Source: Diplodia intermedia
Taxonomy: Eukaryota; Ascomycota; Dothideomycetes; Botryosphaeriales; Botryosphaeriaceae
DNA length: 64,000 nt
Direction: 5' to 3'
NCBI GenBank assembly: GCA_021495925.1
Contig: JAKEKT010000014.1
Coordinates: 62,001 to 126,000, forward strand
The translations under genes and the position numbers were made by a program. The notes under the pieces are model-generated. The model was not told the origin of the DNA and searched no databases. It saw nothing but the letters and a program-made list of their open reading frames with translations. Shown here one piece after another: positions 12,166 to 25,409 of the stretch. The first letter of the stretch is position 1, and the number at the start of each line of letters is the position of its first letter.

Positions 12166-15100
12166 AGTGAGATCCCGCGTCAGCCGTACGGATGTTCTCC
12201 TCAAACCCCGGCCCCTCATCACTTCTTCATCGACCCGACACCAACACCGCGTTCTGAGCAGCAGCACACAAACTTCGGGGGCAAGCACGCGAGGCATGCC
12301 TCAGCCGGTCGTCTGACGCCGACGCCAAAAGGGTAGGAGAGCAGTAATTGCGGAGCCTGACGACCTGGTGAGCTGGAGCACCGGGCGCACGAAGCGGGAC
12401 CTCTCAAGAGTGAGGCTCAAAGTCAAGGCTTGTCCGTTCTCTACGCCCGGCCGGCCTCTTGTCCGAAATCCACCATGTCTGTCACTCATCGCCCGTCGAC
12501 TTGGTTTGTCAATGCGCAGCGATCGTTGCGAGGACGGGCATTCGCCTACGCAGATGATTTGCTAGCTGAACTGACTCGGGGCATGGACGTTTGAGCCGTT
12601 CTTGGTGTTGATTGTTGGTGGGGATGCTGTTAGACTCAGAGGGGGGCTTCTCGGCGGGGAAGTGTTCACTTGGGGACGTTCTGGGTGGGTAAGACTGGGT
12701 GGAGGGCGAGGAGCCCTGGTCGTCTCCTGGAGGACGTCACACTCTGAAGGGAGGCGGCCGCAATTTTTTTTCATATAAGTCTTCCCCATCCAACATCACT
12801 TAATGCTTACTGGAACTGACTGCTATAGAGATTTTGGGGATGGTTGTTGCCAGTATGGTCAGGTCCATCAGCGTAGAAGAAGAAACTTGCAAATGGTTCT
12901 TGCATGCCCTTATGGAATTTGGCGGAAGAGCAGGAGCAACGAAGGACTGATTGGCAGAAGAACAGGGACCGGTGATGACAACCACAAAAGGCAAATTTCT
13001 CAGACAGCCACGGCTCATTTCCAAAGTGTAATGAGCGTCGGATTTGGTTGTCGTTGTGAACCTTGAGTAGCTAGTCTGAGGTCCCGCCTATTTCTCTGTC
13101 ATATCAGAAAAGAACAGTCGTATCAGAACATGCAATGAATACTGTGCTCTGACCATGTTGGCTTTCTGTCGTGCAATTACGTGTATCGTCTCTAGTTTCC
13201 TGCGTTGTCCAAAGCTGTGCGGAGATGACTGCGGTCCCAAAAGCCTGCTTGGCATCGAATTGAAATCCAGAGGCGGTAGCTCGCGCGGAGAGAGTTTTCC
13301 AATGTCCGAATGGTCCGTCTGTCTTGCGTGTTCACCCGGCACAGCAGGGCGAGAGCGGATGCTCCGGTGGTGTCACGTCATATCCTCTTTGCATTCTCCG
13401 GAGCGACGACGCCCGCCCGTTGCCTAGACACCGATGGCGGTGGACGGGCAGCTCCCAGTCCGGGGTCCGTGTCCGTCTGTTTCCACGCAAAAGCTCGTCA
13501 TCCACGTTCTTTGCATGTGAAGCCGAAGAGCGTCGACGAGACACGCGATCACCACCACTTTGTGCTACTTGCATGAGTGGGGGATCTATGCCCGCGTTCA
13601 TAGCTTGGCGTGAGGGCAGCAGAACAAGGTAGGAACACCCATGCTAGTTCGTCCGCGTGGATGGATGATGGCACGAGTGCTCGAAAGCGTCCTGATAAGT
13701 CTTACGTATTGAGACTTGATCTCTTGGGTAAGTTCCCCCCACCCATGTCACCCCATGTCTGAAGCAACGCGGCAAGGGAGCCAAGCCGGAAGAGGGCGGT
13801 GGCTTGGGAGAGGCGCATTCTAATGTGCACGTACTGTGCTCAGCAGTTGCACGACGGATAAAACACGCATGAGATCGCTCCTCGCATACGAGAGGAAGCA
13901 CTGTATCTTCGAGGCCTTGCCGTGCGGTGATGTGCACTCTACGGAGTTGCGTCTCGGAGAGAGCGCACCAATGATGAGGATGTGATTGAGCTTCTAGCGA
14001 TCTACAGATTGTGATTGACTTTGCGCTTGCACTGGTTCCCCCCCAGCGTCACATGATTGCACGCAGTTCTCATGAAAGTATACGAGTAGATGGAGAAAGA
14101 GGGTCTCACTTAAGCCTTTTTGCAATCTCGGAATGGTACCTGGACGCGAACGGGAAGATGGGAAAGAGACTGCCCACGATCGGTACGACGGGAAGTGCCG
14201 TGTAGGCTAAAGTAACCATGGTTGCGGCGGAGTAAAGATGGGGAGCGAGAGTGCGTGCGCGCGCGATGCAATCCCGGAGCGTCGTCCGGTTCTCACGCCC
14301 AACGTCGTCGGCAAACAGCAAATGGTAAGCAGCTGAAGGTTCGTGCTGCCTGATCACGGACAATCAGCTCGGGAAGGAGCTGAAGGAGGCGCAAAGAAGG
14401 TTGAGCAACAACAAACGGGCTGAAGAAAAGATGGCTGCGACCTGTCTTACATGATGGTTACACCCGATATCCCATGGACTTTGCCGGTGTGTTTTTGCCG
14501 TTAGCGGAACCATTGGCTGGCTTTCGCCGGACGGCAGAAAGACAAGACGGAACAAACAGGCCATGACGGACTGACGTCGGATGACATATTCTGATGGAGA
14601 CTTGCAAAAGTCCTGCCTCAGGCGCGTTCGGCAGTCGCTGCAGCGACACGCGCGTCTCGCTCGCCACTGATCGGCGCAGGAGCCGACCGAGTTGCAGCTA
14701 GCAGAGCAAGAGGTAAACAAACCTTGACTTGCGGCGAGCGCAACACACCAGACTAGCGGGGTCTAGACGCCGATTTACGAGGAAAGGGACCGAAAGGGTC
14801 TGCCCTTCCGCCTTCCGAAGCACGGCGCTAAAGTAGAGTCGTAGCACTGACGTCGATCACTTTGGGTTTCGGTGGTGGTTAGCTTCGCTTTCTCCAGGAA
14901 AAAGGTGAACCAAGGATCCTAAAGGAAGGAGCCATTCCGCGACGCCGCCAACTGGTCTGTCTCCTTTGGACCAGCGTCGCGTCCATATTGGCTGCGTATC
15001 CACACAGACACACCCCCCATCGGGCATCGAAAGAGCAGCATCCGGTTTCTTCGCCTCTTCACACGCCCATGACACCATCCCTCAACCCCCCTTCCAACAC

Positions 15101-18100
15101 GCGCCTCACTTGCGCGCGTTTAGGTTGTCGGCGCGACGCCACCCGGGGAAAAAGAAGAATGGACGTCGTCACAAGGCGCACTGAAAGCCATACGTCCTTC
15201 GCCGGCCGCGACGTCCTGACGCGCTCGTCACCCGCGGCCCCGGTTCCGGCAGCCAGCGCGTAGCAGTCGAGACAGTCCCGGCAGCGTGAATGAGGCTGGC
15301 CTGCGGGCCCGCCTGCCTCAGCCCTGCGCACATCTTGTCGACATCACAGGACCCACTCTCGTTGCGTCGCCGAAACCTTAATTCGCAACCACGACCGACG
15401 TGCCCCGGCAGTGCTCGAGCAGGACCCGGTCAGGCCGACCACCCGTCTGCGATACCCATCGAATCTTGAAACATGTTGCGCGGACGAGTGCCTCTGTACG
15501 GTTGACTTGGGGGGATGTGTGCCTCGCGCCTGATGTCAGCCTCGCGCGCGCCTATGTGCCTGAGGGAGGTGAAAGAGGAATAGAGATGGGCAGCTACGCC
15601 AGCCGCAGCCGCAGCCGGCGCAGGAACGCCGCCGCGCAGAGCATCGTCCGTTGACTGCCCGTCGATCCCAAACAGAGGCGGCGTCAACTGTGTTCGCGTC
15701 GACAACCGATCAACAGCTGGGCATCAGTGGCGGCATGGATGTCCCCTCCGGACGGCGTTCGCGTCGAGTGACGCAGAAACACTGGAGCTCTCAGGGTCCA
15801 GCGGTCCATGCAGAGGGTGTTCGCTTCTGTTAGGCTGGGGTCCGCCGCCTTCTTTGACGAGAGGTGGTGTTGGTTCCCAGCGCGCGAGCAGTGTGTATAA
15901 GCGTGAGGCGCGCCGCAGGCCGAAACGTGAGGCGCTAAGCAATCTACGGCCAGGACTGGCAACCTGCTTTTTCCCTGCACGCGCGAAGCAGGTACTACAT
16001 GCTGCATTCTTGGCCCGCGCAGCTTGCTTTCGTGTTACTTCCTGGCGGGCCGGCCCCGGATTCGTCGCGCGCCGCATGAAGGAATCAAGGGTGCCGACCA
16101 GGCACGCTCCTGAGGCTAATCGACAGGAGGAGCAGGAAAGGAGGTTAGTTGGGTGCTGGGGGCGGACGTTTTCCATCGTCCAACGGCCCGCCAGGCGCAA
16201 GAATGGGTCCAACGGGCTGATCCCGCGTCCATCAGCGGATCTCCTTCAGCTCTGACGTTGGATTGCAACGCTGGAATGGAATTGCCAGCGCGCATCGGGG
16301 CTGAGGTTACGTGTGCCACCGCGAGCGCCGCAGCCGAGGGCGTGGTGACGAAGGGCACGATAAGAAAGCAGCAGGTGCAAGTCGGCGCGAGATGGTATTG
16401 TAATTGTGAGACCGGGGAGCTGGATCTCTGCTCGTACTCGACCTCGTCTGGCTGCCTGCTCCGAGATTGCAGGAGATGCCGGCTGCTGTTCGCCAATCAT
16501 GCGCGGCTGCGAGCACATGCAGCCCTCATTTCACCCGCCTCCTGACGGCCGTCGAAAAAGCACAAAGGCTGAAGACCAGCACCGTTTCGCAGCCCCGGGT
16601 CGGCCGGGGTAGGCTGTTTTTGGCGTCATCCCGTCCGCGATCATGTCGGGCAGCAGTCCAGCCAACGGGTGCGCGGTGGCTTGTCGTCTGGCGGTGCTCT
16701 TGGGCAACGGCTCGCGAACTCGTGGCCGCGGGGGATGCGCCCAGCACATGCAGCCGGCCGCGGATCGTCGATGGCTTTCCCCAGCCCGGGACCGACCAGG
16801 CCGAACCCATGGTTGTGCATTCCCAGGCGCAGCATCTTGACAGTTCACGTCACTCGGCGGGCTGGCGGCGGCCTGCGACTTGGCTGGGGGCTGGACGTGC
16901 CACGGCGGTGCAGCGGCGCAGGCAGCCCACGAGCAGCGGGAGCCCTCCGCAGCCGGCGTGGCACAAGCCCGCAGCACGAGGAGCAGCCGTTGCCGTCGCC
17001 GCCCAACTCGCGGCCGCTTCATTTCGAGCCGACGGCGAGCTAGGTCGGAGCCGTTGTCCCGCGGCGCGCCATCTGGCAGGCGGAGGCCTGTTCGCCAATG
17101 GCGGCCCTCGACGCGCACGACACACAGAGATGCTCAGGCACTCACCTCGCCTTGTGCGCCGCTAGTGCTCATTTCCCACTGGCGCAAAAAGGAGTCGGCC
17201 TCCACCCCTGCCGCCCAGCCCGGCTTCCCTGCACAACGTGGCTTCCCGTGAAGGGTGCGTTTGCAGCGCGCCCACCGCTTGGCCGCGAGCGCGCTTAGCT
17301 AAGAGGCGGGCAGCGGCGGACGGCCAGCGCGCGCGGGCAGTGCAGCGGGCCCGGGGCCAGCAGCACAGCGAGGCCGCGGCTGCTGGGCGTGCATAACGCG
17401 CCCAAACAGGGAAATCATCACATTTCAATAGTGCTCGATGCCGCGCACGTACGGGACCAGCCGGACGGCGGCCCCCCGGCTCGTGAAGTGACGGCGACGC
17501 CATGGGCTCCTTGGGCCGGCCCACGACTCGCAGGGCCAGGCGCAATCTCTCGTCGCCCTCGCTGCGCAGGGCCTCTCCAGCTCCCGCTCATGCGCCCGGA
17601 CGGCCGCCGCTCACCGATCGCCTGCCCCCCGAGCTGCAAGTCACTCCCTCCCAGCCTTCCCGGCGCGCGCGCTGCCTCACCGCTCCGCTAAGTCGCGTCG
17701 GCGTGAGCAAGCAGCGTTGGCCGGCCAGCTCACCTCCGCCATCCTGCCCGTCGCAGGCCTCGCGTGCGCGCGTGCGCCAGCACCCTCCCGCCGCCGCTGC
17801 CTCAACGCGCCTCCAGCAATCTCTCGTCGCGGTGGGGCCCTGGAGCACTGTGCCTATCTCAAACTCACCCGAGATTATCGGCGCCAGCGTCCGCTCTTCC
17901 AGAAAGCGCGTCGAAACAGTCAGGCCTGCCCCTCCAGCCCGCGCGGGCACTCGGGCTCACGGGCTCACACGGGCGTAAACACGCCAGCCAGCCCGCTCGG
18001 CGTGACTCAGGCCGCGCCTGGTGAAAATCACCGAGCGCTCCTTTTGTGAAGATCTCCTCAAATTCCCATCACGCTCCAGCGCGCACGGCCTGCGCGCACG

Positions 18101-18461
18101 CTAGAAGCAGGGCGTTGCTCCTTTTGATCGATTAAAACGAACCGACCCTCCGGCACGCCTCCCGCCTACCGTGGTCCTGGACTGTCTCCACGTTAGCCTG
18201 CAAGCCCTTTTCTAAACAGCCGCCGCACTTTTCTCTCCCACCTCTTCTGGACCCTGATTCTCTCCTTCTCCCACCGCTACCAGCTGTCGACCAACCTGCC
18301 CGCGGGGCCACTGTCTCTCCCGCCGACGCCAATCGCTCCATCTCCGCCCCGAGCCGCCGCCCCCTCCGCTGCCAATCACCCAATTGTCCCGCATGCAATG
18401 AGCCCGGCAAGCTTATAGCCCTCCAACCTCGACCATCGCTATCCTTGGCAGCTCCGCGTTG

Positions 18462-18577
18462 GTGAGTTGGCACCCCCCGACGCGCCGCCCGCGCCCCTGT
18501 GTTAACCGCCGGCAGCTCCCCCCTCTCCCCTGCTCCAATCCCGCCTCTCGCAAGCTGCCGTCTGTGTCTGCTTCCAG
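18462..18577 (+). other. Putative 5' UTR intron of the Ime2-like kinase gene
   Basis: A consensus donor (TTG|GTGAGTTGG) and a pyrimidine-rich acceptor (GTCTGCTTCCAG) bracket 116 nt that end 7 nt before the start codon. The sequence before the donor also carries promoter-like CT-rich DNA. This is inferred from splice-site quality only. Confidence 0.4.
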
Positions 18578-18584
18578 CGTCGCA

Positions 18585-21010
18585 ATGACGGTTGCTTACG
18601 ACTCTTCGTTCCGGGGTTGGTCTTCGGGCTCCCACGGCGCTGTCTGCCTCGAGGACAAGTTCGAGGTCCTGAAGGATGTCGGTGACGGAAGCTTTGGCAG
18701 CGTCTCGCTGGCACGCGTGCGGAGCGCCGGCGCTCACATCGCACGGAGAGGCACCTTGGTACGCCTCCAGTCCGCACTCACCCGTCAGCCCCGAAGCTGA
18801 CTGCCCGCAGGTTGCCATCAAGACGATGAAGAAGACGTTCGACAACTTCAACCAATGTCTGGAGCTAAGAGAAGTCATCTTCCTGCGGTCACTACCCAAC
18901 CACCCCCACCTGGTGCCCGCCCTCGACATCTTCCTGGATCCCATGAGCAAGAAGCTGCACATCGCCATGGAGTACATGGACGGCAACCTCTACCAGCTCA
19001 TGAAGGCGCGCGACCACAAGCGCCTGGACTGCTCCACCGTCAAGAGCATCCTCTTCCAGATCATCTCCGGTCTCGAGCACATCCACGAGAACAACTTCTT
19101 CCACCGCGACATCAAGCCCGAGAACATCCTCGTATCGACGTCTGCCCCCGACACAGGCAACGCATTCAAGAGATATTCCTCCCTCGTCACCCCTCCCTCC
19201 ACTCCTCCCTCGTACACCATCAAGATCGCCGACTTCGGTCTCGCAAGAGAAACGCACTCCAAGCTCCCCTACACGACCTACGTCTCGACCCGTTGGTACA
19301 GAGCACCCGAGGTTCTCCTTCGCGCCGGCGAGTACTCGGCGCCCGTCGACATCTGGGCCGTCGGCGCCATGGCCGTGGAGATCGCAACCCTCAAGCCCCT
19401 CTTCCCCGGTGGCAACGAGGTCGATCAGGTCTGGAGAGTGTGCGAGATCATGGGCAGCCCTGGCAGCTGGGTCAACAAGCACGGCGCCAAGGTTGGCGGC
19501 GGCGAGTGGAAGGATGGCATCAGGCTGGCACAGAAGCTCGGCTTCTCGTTCCCCAAGGTAATTCCGACCGGTGTCGCGCGCTGAAGCGAAGCTAATTGCG
19601 TTGCAGATGGCCCCTCACGCCATGGACACGATTCTGCAGTCGCCCGAGTGGCCTGCAAGCCTGGCGCAGTTTGTCACCTGGTGTCTGATGTGGGATCCCA
19701 AGACCCGCCCTACTTCTACACAGGCTCTGTGCCACGAGTTCTTCCAGGACGCCGTCGATCCGCTCCGCCCCAAGTCGTCCGCGTCGCGTTTCCTCAACCG
19801 CAAGCACTCCGACATGAGCACCACGTCCGGCAAGGACTCGACCGATACGCCCAGCCTTACCTCGAAAACGTCGTCGTGGTTCCGCAAGTCTTTGGTTGCC
19901 CGGGATAGCTCCCCCGCCGTTCCGCAGCACATCAGCGCGCCGAAACCCCTTTCGCCTCAGCCGTCGCCTCAAGCCTCGAACACGTCCGCCGGGACCCTCA
20001 CGACCAAACAGAGACGAGACGCAGCAAAGAGGGCCACCTGGACGAATGGTGTTTCAGGGAATGGTGCGCCAATGCCAATACTACCTTCAATACGACCCAT
20101 CTCACCTCTTCCCGATGCAGTCACCGCCCAGGCCAACCAGAACCCGAACGCGAACGAGAAAGCCACGAAGAAGATCGGCCGCCAGTTGTCGCTCGCGTCG
20201 CACGGTAACCACTACGCAGATATCCACCGCGCCGAAGCGGAGCGTGCCCTGAACGGAGGGTCCGGCCTCGCATCCCCGTCGAATCCATTCAAGGAGGGCT
20301 TCTTCTCACATCTTCGCAAGCGTGCAAGGCGACTTTCTGGTCGGTACCAAGCTCCACCTTCTCCCTCGTCAGGCGACATCGAAGCAAGCGCAGGATGTCT
20401 AGCTTGGGGCAGCAGCAGCAACCGGCACTCAATGAACATTGATCCCCCACCTGCACCCACTAGCAACCCAATGCAACAGTCAGACTTTGCTGAGATGGAC
20501 AAGGCCTTGCAGCACGTGCGTTATAGTTTGGAAGGACTCTCCCCGGCCGGTAGCGTGAAGGCGTCCCCCTCGCCGCGCGTGGCAAGCAACCCGATGCTGA
20601 AGCGCCACCACTCCCTGCCCCACGGAAGCGACAGCAACGGCAAAGGCCCCGTCTCGAGTCGAACCCGCCGCGCTGTCCAGCAGCAGCCCTCGGCCGGCCA
20701 CCGTTACGAGACGCCCAACGAGGAGGAGGAGCTCCTCGACGAGGCGCTGGTTTCCGCGCACAAGGCTTCCAAGCGACTGGCGAGCGGCCCGACAAGTAAC
20801 CCTGCATACCTGACACCTTCCCCATCCGCAAACCGCAACGTCAGCTTTGGCAATGGCAGTTATTCGACCCCCACCAAGCCCGTCGAGATCGCGAAGCGCC
20901 AGCAGCCACACGCGGCCGACCCCAAGTGGCCGACGCCGCCGTACGAGGAGAACGAGTGGGCAGCAGCAGCGGCGGCGAGCATCTTCGCGGCGCAGAACGC
21001 CTACCGGTGA
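18585..21010 (+). CDS. Ime2-like (RCK/MAK family) serine/threonine kinase
   Basis: Exons 18585-18758, 18811-19557 and 19607-21010 give 774 residues; both introns (52 and 49 nt) are phase 0. The start MTVAYDSSF lies just before the kinase domain. Visible kinase features are the glycine loop GDGSFGSV (33-40), VAIK (Lys62), HRDIKPEN (156-163), DFG (199-201) and a TTY phospho-site with STRWYRAPE (213-225). The T-x-Y motif and the TRWYRAPE form are typical of the RCK group that includes yeast Ime2, which drives meiosis. Filamentous-fungal homologues regulate sexual development and respond to light or nutrients. A Ser/Thr/Pro insert (about 167-193) between HRD and DFG is also usual in fungal Ime2 proteins. 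The C-terminal 400 residues are disordered with many Ser-Pro sites. It has very large spacers on both sides. Confidence 0.88.
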
Positions 21011-24000
21011 CGGAGAAGCAGCCCTCACTGAACCGCAATTTGACGTTTATTCTTGCACATACGACTAATCTTAATCGGATCGAAAAAACAACCTGTTGAC
21101 GGCCACTTTCTCAGCGATTTCGGAGCGGCGTCATTACGTATTCCCGCAAATTACATGGGAATCTCCGTCAGGAACGGAACTGGTGGCATCTAAGACATAA
21201 AATGGAAGGAGCACAGGAGCATTTTGGTGTTTGGCGGCGTTTTTCCACCGCGACGTCGATTTCGACATTTTCTGGCTCGACCACGGAGCCCTGTCTGCAT
21301 TTATTTGGCCCGATTCTTTCCATCGGCGCTGCGACATTTTGGCGGCATAACTTTGCTCATATCTACGGTGTCTTGGGGGACAAAGGGGCTTTGGGAAATA
21401 GGTAGTCGTTTTCCTTTTCTTGTTCGCTTCATACCCCCTCCGGCCCTCGCGGAACGGGCCTGGCTGTTTGATGTTTTTTCCACTGCGCTGTCGTTAGTCC
21501 CACATATTCTGGGCGGCATACATTACTACTCACATCACACCACCTACCGGGCACTGCTTAGTTAGACTTTACAGCATGCCCTTGTTTCTACCAGCACGGA
21601 AAGCGAGTTTGCTTTGCTCGGCGCTATACCCCCTTTTGTTACCGCTTTTCTGTTGACTTTGATTTGAGACTTGCCCTGTTTCGGGTGGCAAGAGGATTTT
21701 TATTCGAGGCGAAGAACAGAGAACAGCTTGTACAGCATCAACACAACGCACGGCGGATACCCTCCCCACTTTTCTTTCACAAAACGGGCCCCCCAGCCTT
21801 TGCACATCTCCCATGTCCTATCACTACAACAACCCTTTTCCTTATGGTCTCGTCTAGCTAGTCAGGAAGAAAGAAAGAAGCAGAAAAACAAGAAAAAACC
21901 AACCGCGAGAGGGACATTGGCCTCGCGAACACTACATCAAAGAACCAGAACTTTTCCTACTCTCCAACAAATCTCCACACTCTCTTAACTCCATCACCAA
22001 AAAAGTGGCCGCGGGGGGGTGGGAAGAACAAGCATACATACGCTTGCTGCGGGAAGAAAAGAGCCGAGCTTCTTTTTGTGCTCGAGAAGAGGCAAAGAGG
22101 GATCCATTATTCAAGGGAAAGGCCAATGGGGGCGCGGCTTGGGAAAGATACGGTGTGGAGGATCACACGACGATGCAGCAGCTCCTTTAGCGTCGCCCGC
22201 TGGCTGGCGGGTTTTTTGAAAAGTGGGCTTTTTTGGCTTCCAGCGCCAGTCTCCCCATTGGTTGGTTCGGTCGACACCGCCGCGAGTAGACCGCCTTTTT
22301 TTTTTCTCTCTCTCCCTTATTCGTGCTACTGTTCTCTTTTCTGCTGGTGCGGCTTACTACACACACGCTCTCTGTCTCTCGTTACTTTCACCGGTTTTTC
22401 TGTCTCTCGTCGGTCTCCTTTACGGTTGGGGCTTGGGAAAAGGGGTGTTGCTCACTGACTGCTCTGCATTGCTGATTCGGCTTCAGTCTTGGTTTTTCGT
22501 TGTTTGTCTTTTCCTCATTCGGTTGCTAGACGGTAGGTATATCGGGTCGCCTGTGTCGCTTTCTTCTTCTTCTTCTACTGCTATTGCTACTTACTACCAC
22601 CTTTATTACTGTCGTTGCGCTTACACACCTTTATCATCTTGTATTATACCTTTCTTCTATCTTTGTAGAACCCTCATTCTTGTTTGTAATTCGCCTCCCC
22701 CTCCCCTCCACTGTGGGACGGATGTACCGGCTGGACTTCGGTTTTTTTTCTCTCACCACTTACCTTCTATCCTATTATTCTGCTCGGCCTTCTTTTTTTC
22801 GGGTCCTGTCTTGTTCGCGCTTACATGTAAAGGGTCAATGTCGATGGGTGAGGAAGTGTTCGTCACAAAGTCACAGGGAGAGAAGAGAAGATGAAACGAT
22901 TTTGTTCGAAGCTACTACATAGAAGGGGTGAGGCTTCTTGGGATACGGTGGAAGAAGCTGCAGTAGTGGGAATCCAATTGCAGGAACAACCACCTCCACT
23001 TTCTTTGGTCGGTGCCCTTGGCTCGCGCTTGATTTTTGGCGCCCCGGCTCGACTTGTTCGTGGAGATGGTCTCTCGTTCTCATGCTCCAATCACTTTTTA
23101 CCGCTTCCCCCCCTCCTGTGGTGTGTTTGCGTGGGTCAATGTGCCCTTTGCTCCTTTTTGAAGTGAAGAGAAACGAACGAGCCCACTCGTCTCTCTCTCC
23201 CCCTCCACCGCTTGCGAGATGGTGAAACTTGGGTCCGCGACTCCGTTCTGCAGTGGGCTTGAGAGCGGTATGTTACTATACCCGTGCGCCAGAATAGTAG
23301 GGCCAGCCGCACAATCTATCTGCGGGCGGGCAGCAGCAGCAGCAGCAGCAGTAGAAAGGGGGTGAAGAAAGAAAAAGGGAGAGTGTGTGTGGGGGCCGTA
23401 GGCCTACAATTCCTTGGCCACTATATACGTTGCTTTTACGTGTCTGTGTATAAGGGACGCAGTGCGCTCTAACGAGCTCTGTCTCTACACACAATAAGGA
23501 GACAGCGAGGGAAATAGGCAATAGGGCGTGAGCAGGCTGGCGAGATGAGAAAGGCCACCACTCATCTCACCACTCGAACGCGATCTCATCTTGGTGAAAG
23601 GGCGAGAGATAGCGGGCGACAGGGGTGGGGTGAGGACGTTGTCAGAATGGGGGGGGGGGGAGGGGAGGGGGTCCGTTCTGTCGAAGACCCGAAGCTCGGA
23701 GCCGAAAAGACGGACAGCCGCAGCAACACACGGCACTTTTGATTTGACCGAGGGGGGGGGATAGGCCAGATCCGATGGCCGATGGTGATGACAATTTTCA
23801 TGCGAGATGATGGTGCCATGATGCTGCTGCGGCAGAAATAATGATGTTGCGTGCGACACGGGCATGGGGCATTAAACTGCCGGAGATGCTAGGGTACGAG
23901 GGGTTGTGGGCGTTACGGAAATTTTTCTCTTCCATGTACCTACCGGCAGGGGCCGCGCCTCCGTCAAGAACACACGGTTCCGATCGGTCGTCGACTCGTC

Positions 24001-25381
24001 GTCGTCTAGGTATTATTTGCGGCTTGCTGGTTGGAAACGACGGCGGCGGCGGCAGCGGGCGATTGCTGATCTGCGCCCTTTGCTTCGACTCAACAAACGC
24101 TCGGCCCGTGCCTTCTCTTTCCATCATCCCTTCCACATCGCCCGTTACCCGGTTCATCGGCGGATGAGGTGCATACGGATTTATCATGCAGGCGACTGCC
24201 GTGTAGAAGCAAAGGTCGAAGAGCCGACGACGCATCGGCAAAAAGCGTGGCGGTGTGTGGGCGAGCCCGTCGTCGCGGATTGCCTCCCATCAGTCATTGG
24301 CCGGGTCGAGTGATGTCTGTTTTATGTTGTTGCATAAAGTTTTCTCGCAGTTTGGCGTGAGCGTTGGGGCCTTTCCGCTTCCTGCGCTAGCGCGCGTGGG
24401 GGGCACGTACTGCTGTGCGGACGCATAAGCATAACGTACACTGTACGCATGCGGGCAGAGGCACTGCACAGGGTAGCGATACTGTACGCGGTTAGCCCCC
24501 CCTTCTCTCTGTCGTTCCTCGCCGTCTTCCGCCGCCCTCCGCGCGGAGCGGAAAGAGCAGAGTGGGCTAGTAGTGTCCGACTAAGGAGGAGCGCGGCGGC
24601 GGTGTGCGCTGGGACGCCTTTCTTTTCCGCCATCACCACCACCGACGGCGTTACGTGGTTACGGGGTTGCGCTCTGCGCGCTTTCCGGGACGCGTCTTTT
24701 TTGACTTTTCGTTTGCACTGCCACCTGGGATGATTTGCGTCGTCGGAAAAACGAAAAAAGAGGCGGTGTCGTGTGGATGGTGCGGAGAGTGGTGGAGGAT
24801 GGGCGGACCCTGGGGCCGTTTGCATGTGCTGCTGCCGCCGCCGCTGCGCTTTCCCTGCCCGGAAAATGATGAGGCGGACAGCAGGCGCCACAATCAACAA
24901 CGCATAGCTACAAGACTGGCCTGGACGGGCACACGACGCACTCCACACGCTACGTAGCTGGCTGGAACTAGCCGGGTGCCGTCGAGAGCAGGCAAGCGCC
25001 CGACGCATTCAGTCGACACGCGCCATTGGGCTTCCCGTCTTGTGTGACGTGGACCGACTTGGGTGTTGTTGTTGGCCGATAAGCGCGTCGTCCATCTTGG
25101 CTGGTTGGCTGGCGCGCCTTCTCTGGCGCCGGCGGGCAATCACGAGGGCCATCCATCGCCCTCGACTGGCTCTGTGTGCACGACGGCGGCGATGATGATT
25201 GTCGATGCCCACTTTCCACTCGCAAGACCCTGCATGGGTTTCCTTCGCTGTCGGCCAACGGGAGCGGCAGCATCGCGTCCGTCGGTGATTATGCAACTAG
25301 ACGGTTGAGAGAGAGGGCCGTCTGCCGGGACCGGGGCTGACTGGCTGCATGGCTGGAGACGGGCAATTGGGGCTGAAGCCT

Positions 25382-25409
25382 GGCTGCAGGCTGCAGGCTG
25401 CAAGCTGCA
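25382..25409. repeat. Four tandem 7-bp units (GGCTGCA)
   Basis: Three exact GGCTGCA units are followed by a one-mismatch AGCTGCA. It sits inside the large convergent gap and is not in a credible gene. Confidence 0.8.

Larger units (their letters stand above)
10160..18584. other. 8.4 kb gene-poor region upstream of the Ime2-like kinase
   Basis: Divergent promoters of the Rtp1 gene and the kinase must lie at its two ends. Between them I find no reading frame with recognisable family features. GC content rises toward the kinase; 16,600-18,100 is especially C-rich and produces many overlapping Arg/Pro/Ala frames on both strands, which look like composition artefacts. A patch of protein-like minus-strand frames at 10767-12165 is listed separately. 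A short plus-strand frame begins at the ATG at 12856 (31 codons, opening MVRSISVEEETCKWF), but nothing supports expression. Long upstream regions are common for developmentally controlled fungal genes, so much of this may be regulatory or 5' UTR. Confidence 0.5.

Noticed and set aside
16531..17118. 195-codon minus-strand frame and overlapping plus-strand frames near 16.5-17.2 kb
   Set aside because: Very C/G-rich DNA with long frames in all phases. Composition is Arg/Ala/Pro and no protein-like order is visible.
22223..22894. 223-codon hydrophobic plus-strand frame
   Set aside because: It lies in T/CT-rich DNA, which by itself encodes Leu/Phe/Ser/Val-rich peptides. No domain, conserved motif or splice structure is visible.
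23649..23660. Run of 12 G near a purine-rich block, possible quadruplex
   Set aside because: A single homopolymer run next to G-rich clusters is not enough to claim a regulatory structure; it may also be a sequencing-sensitive site.
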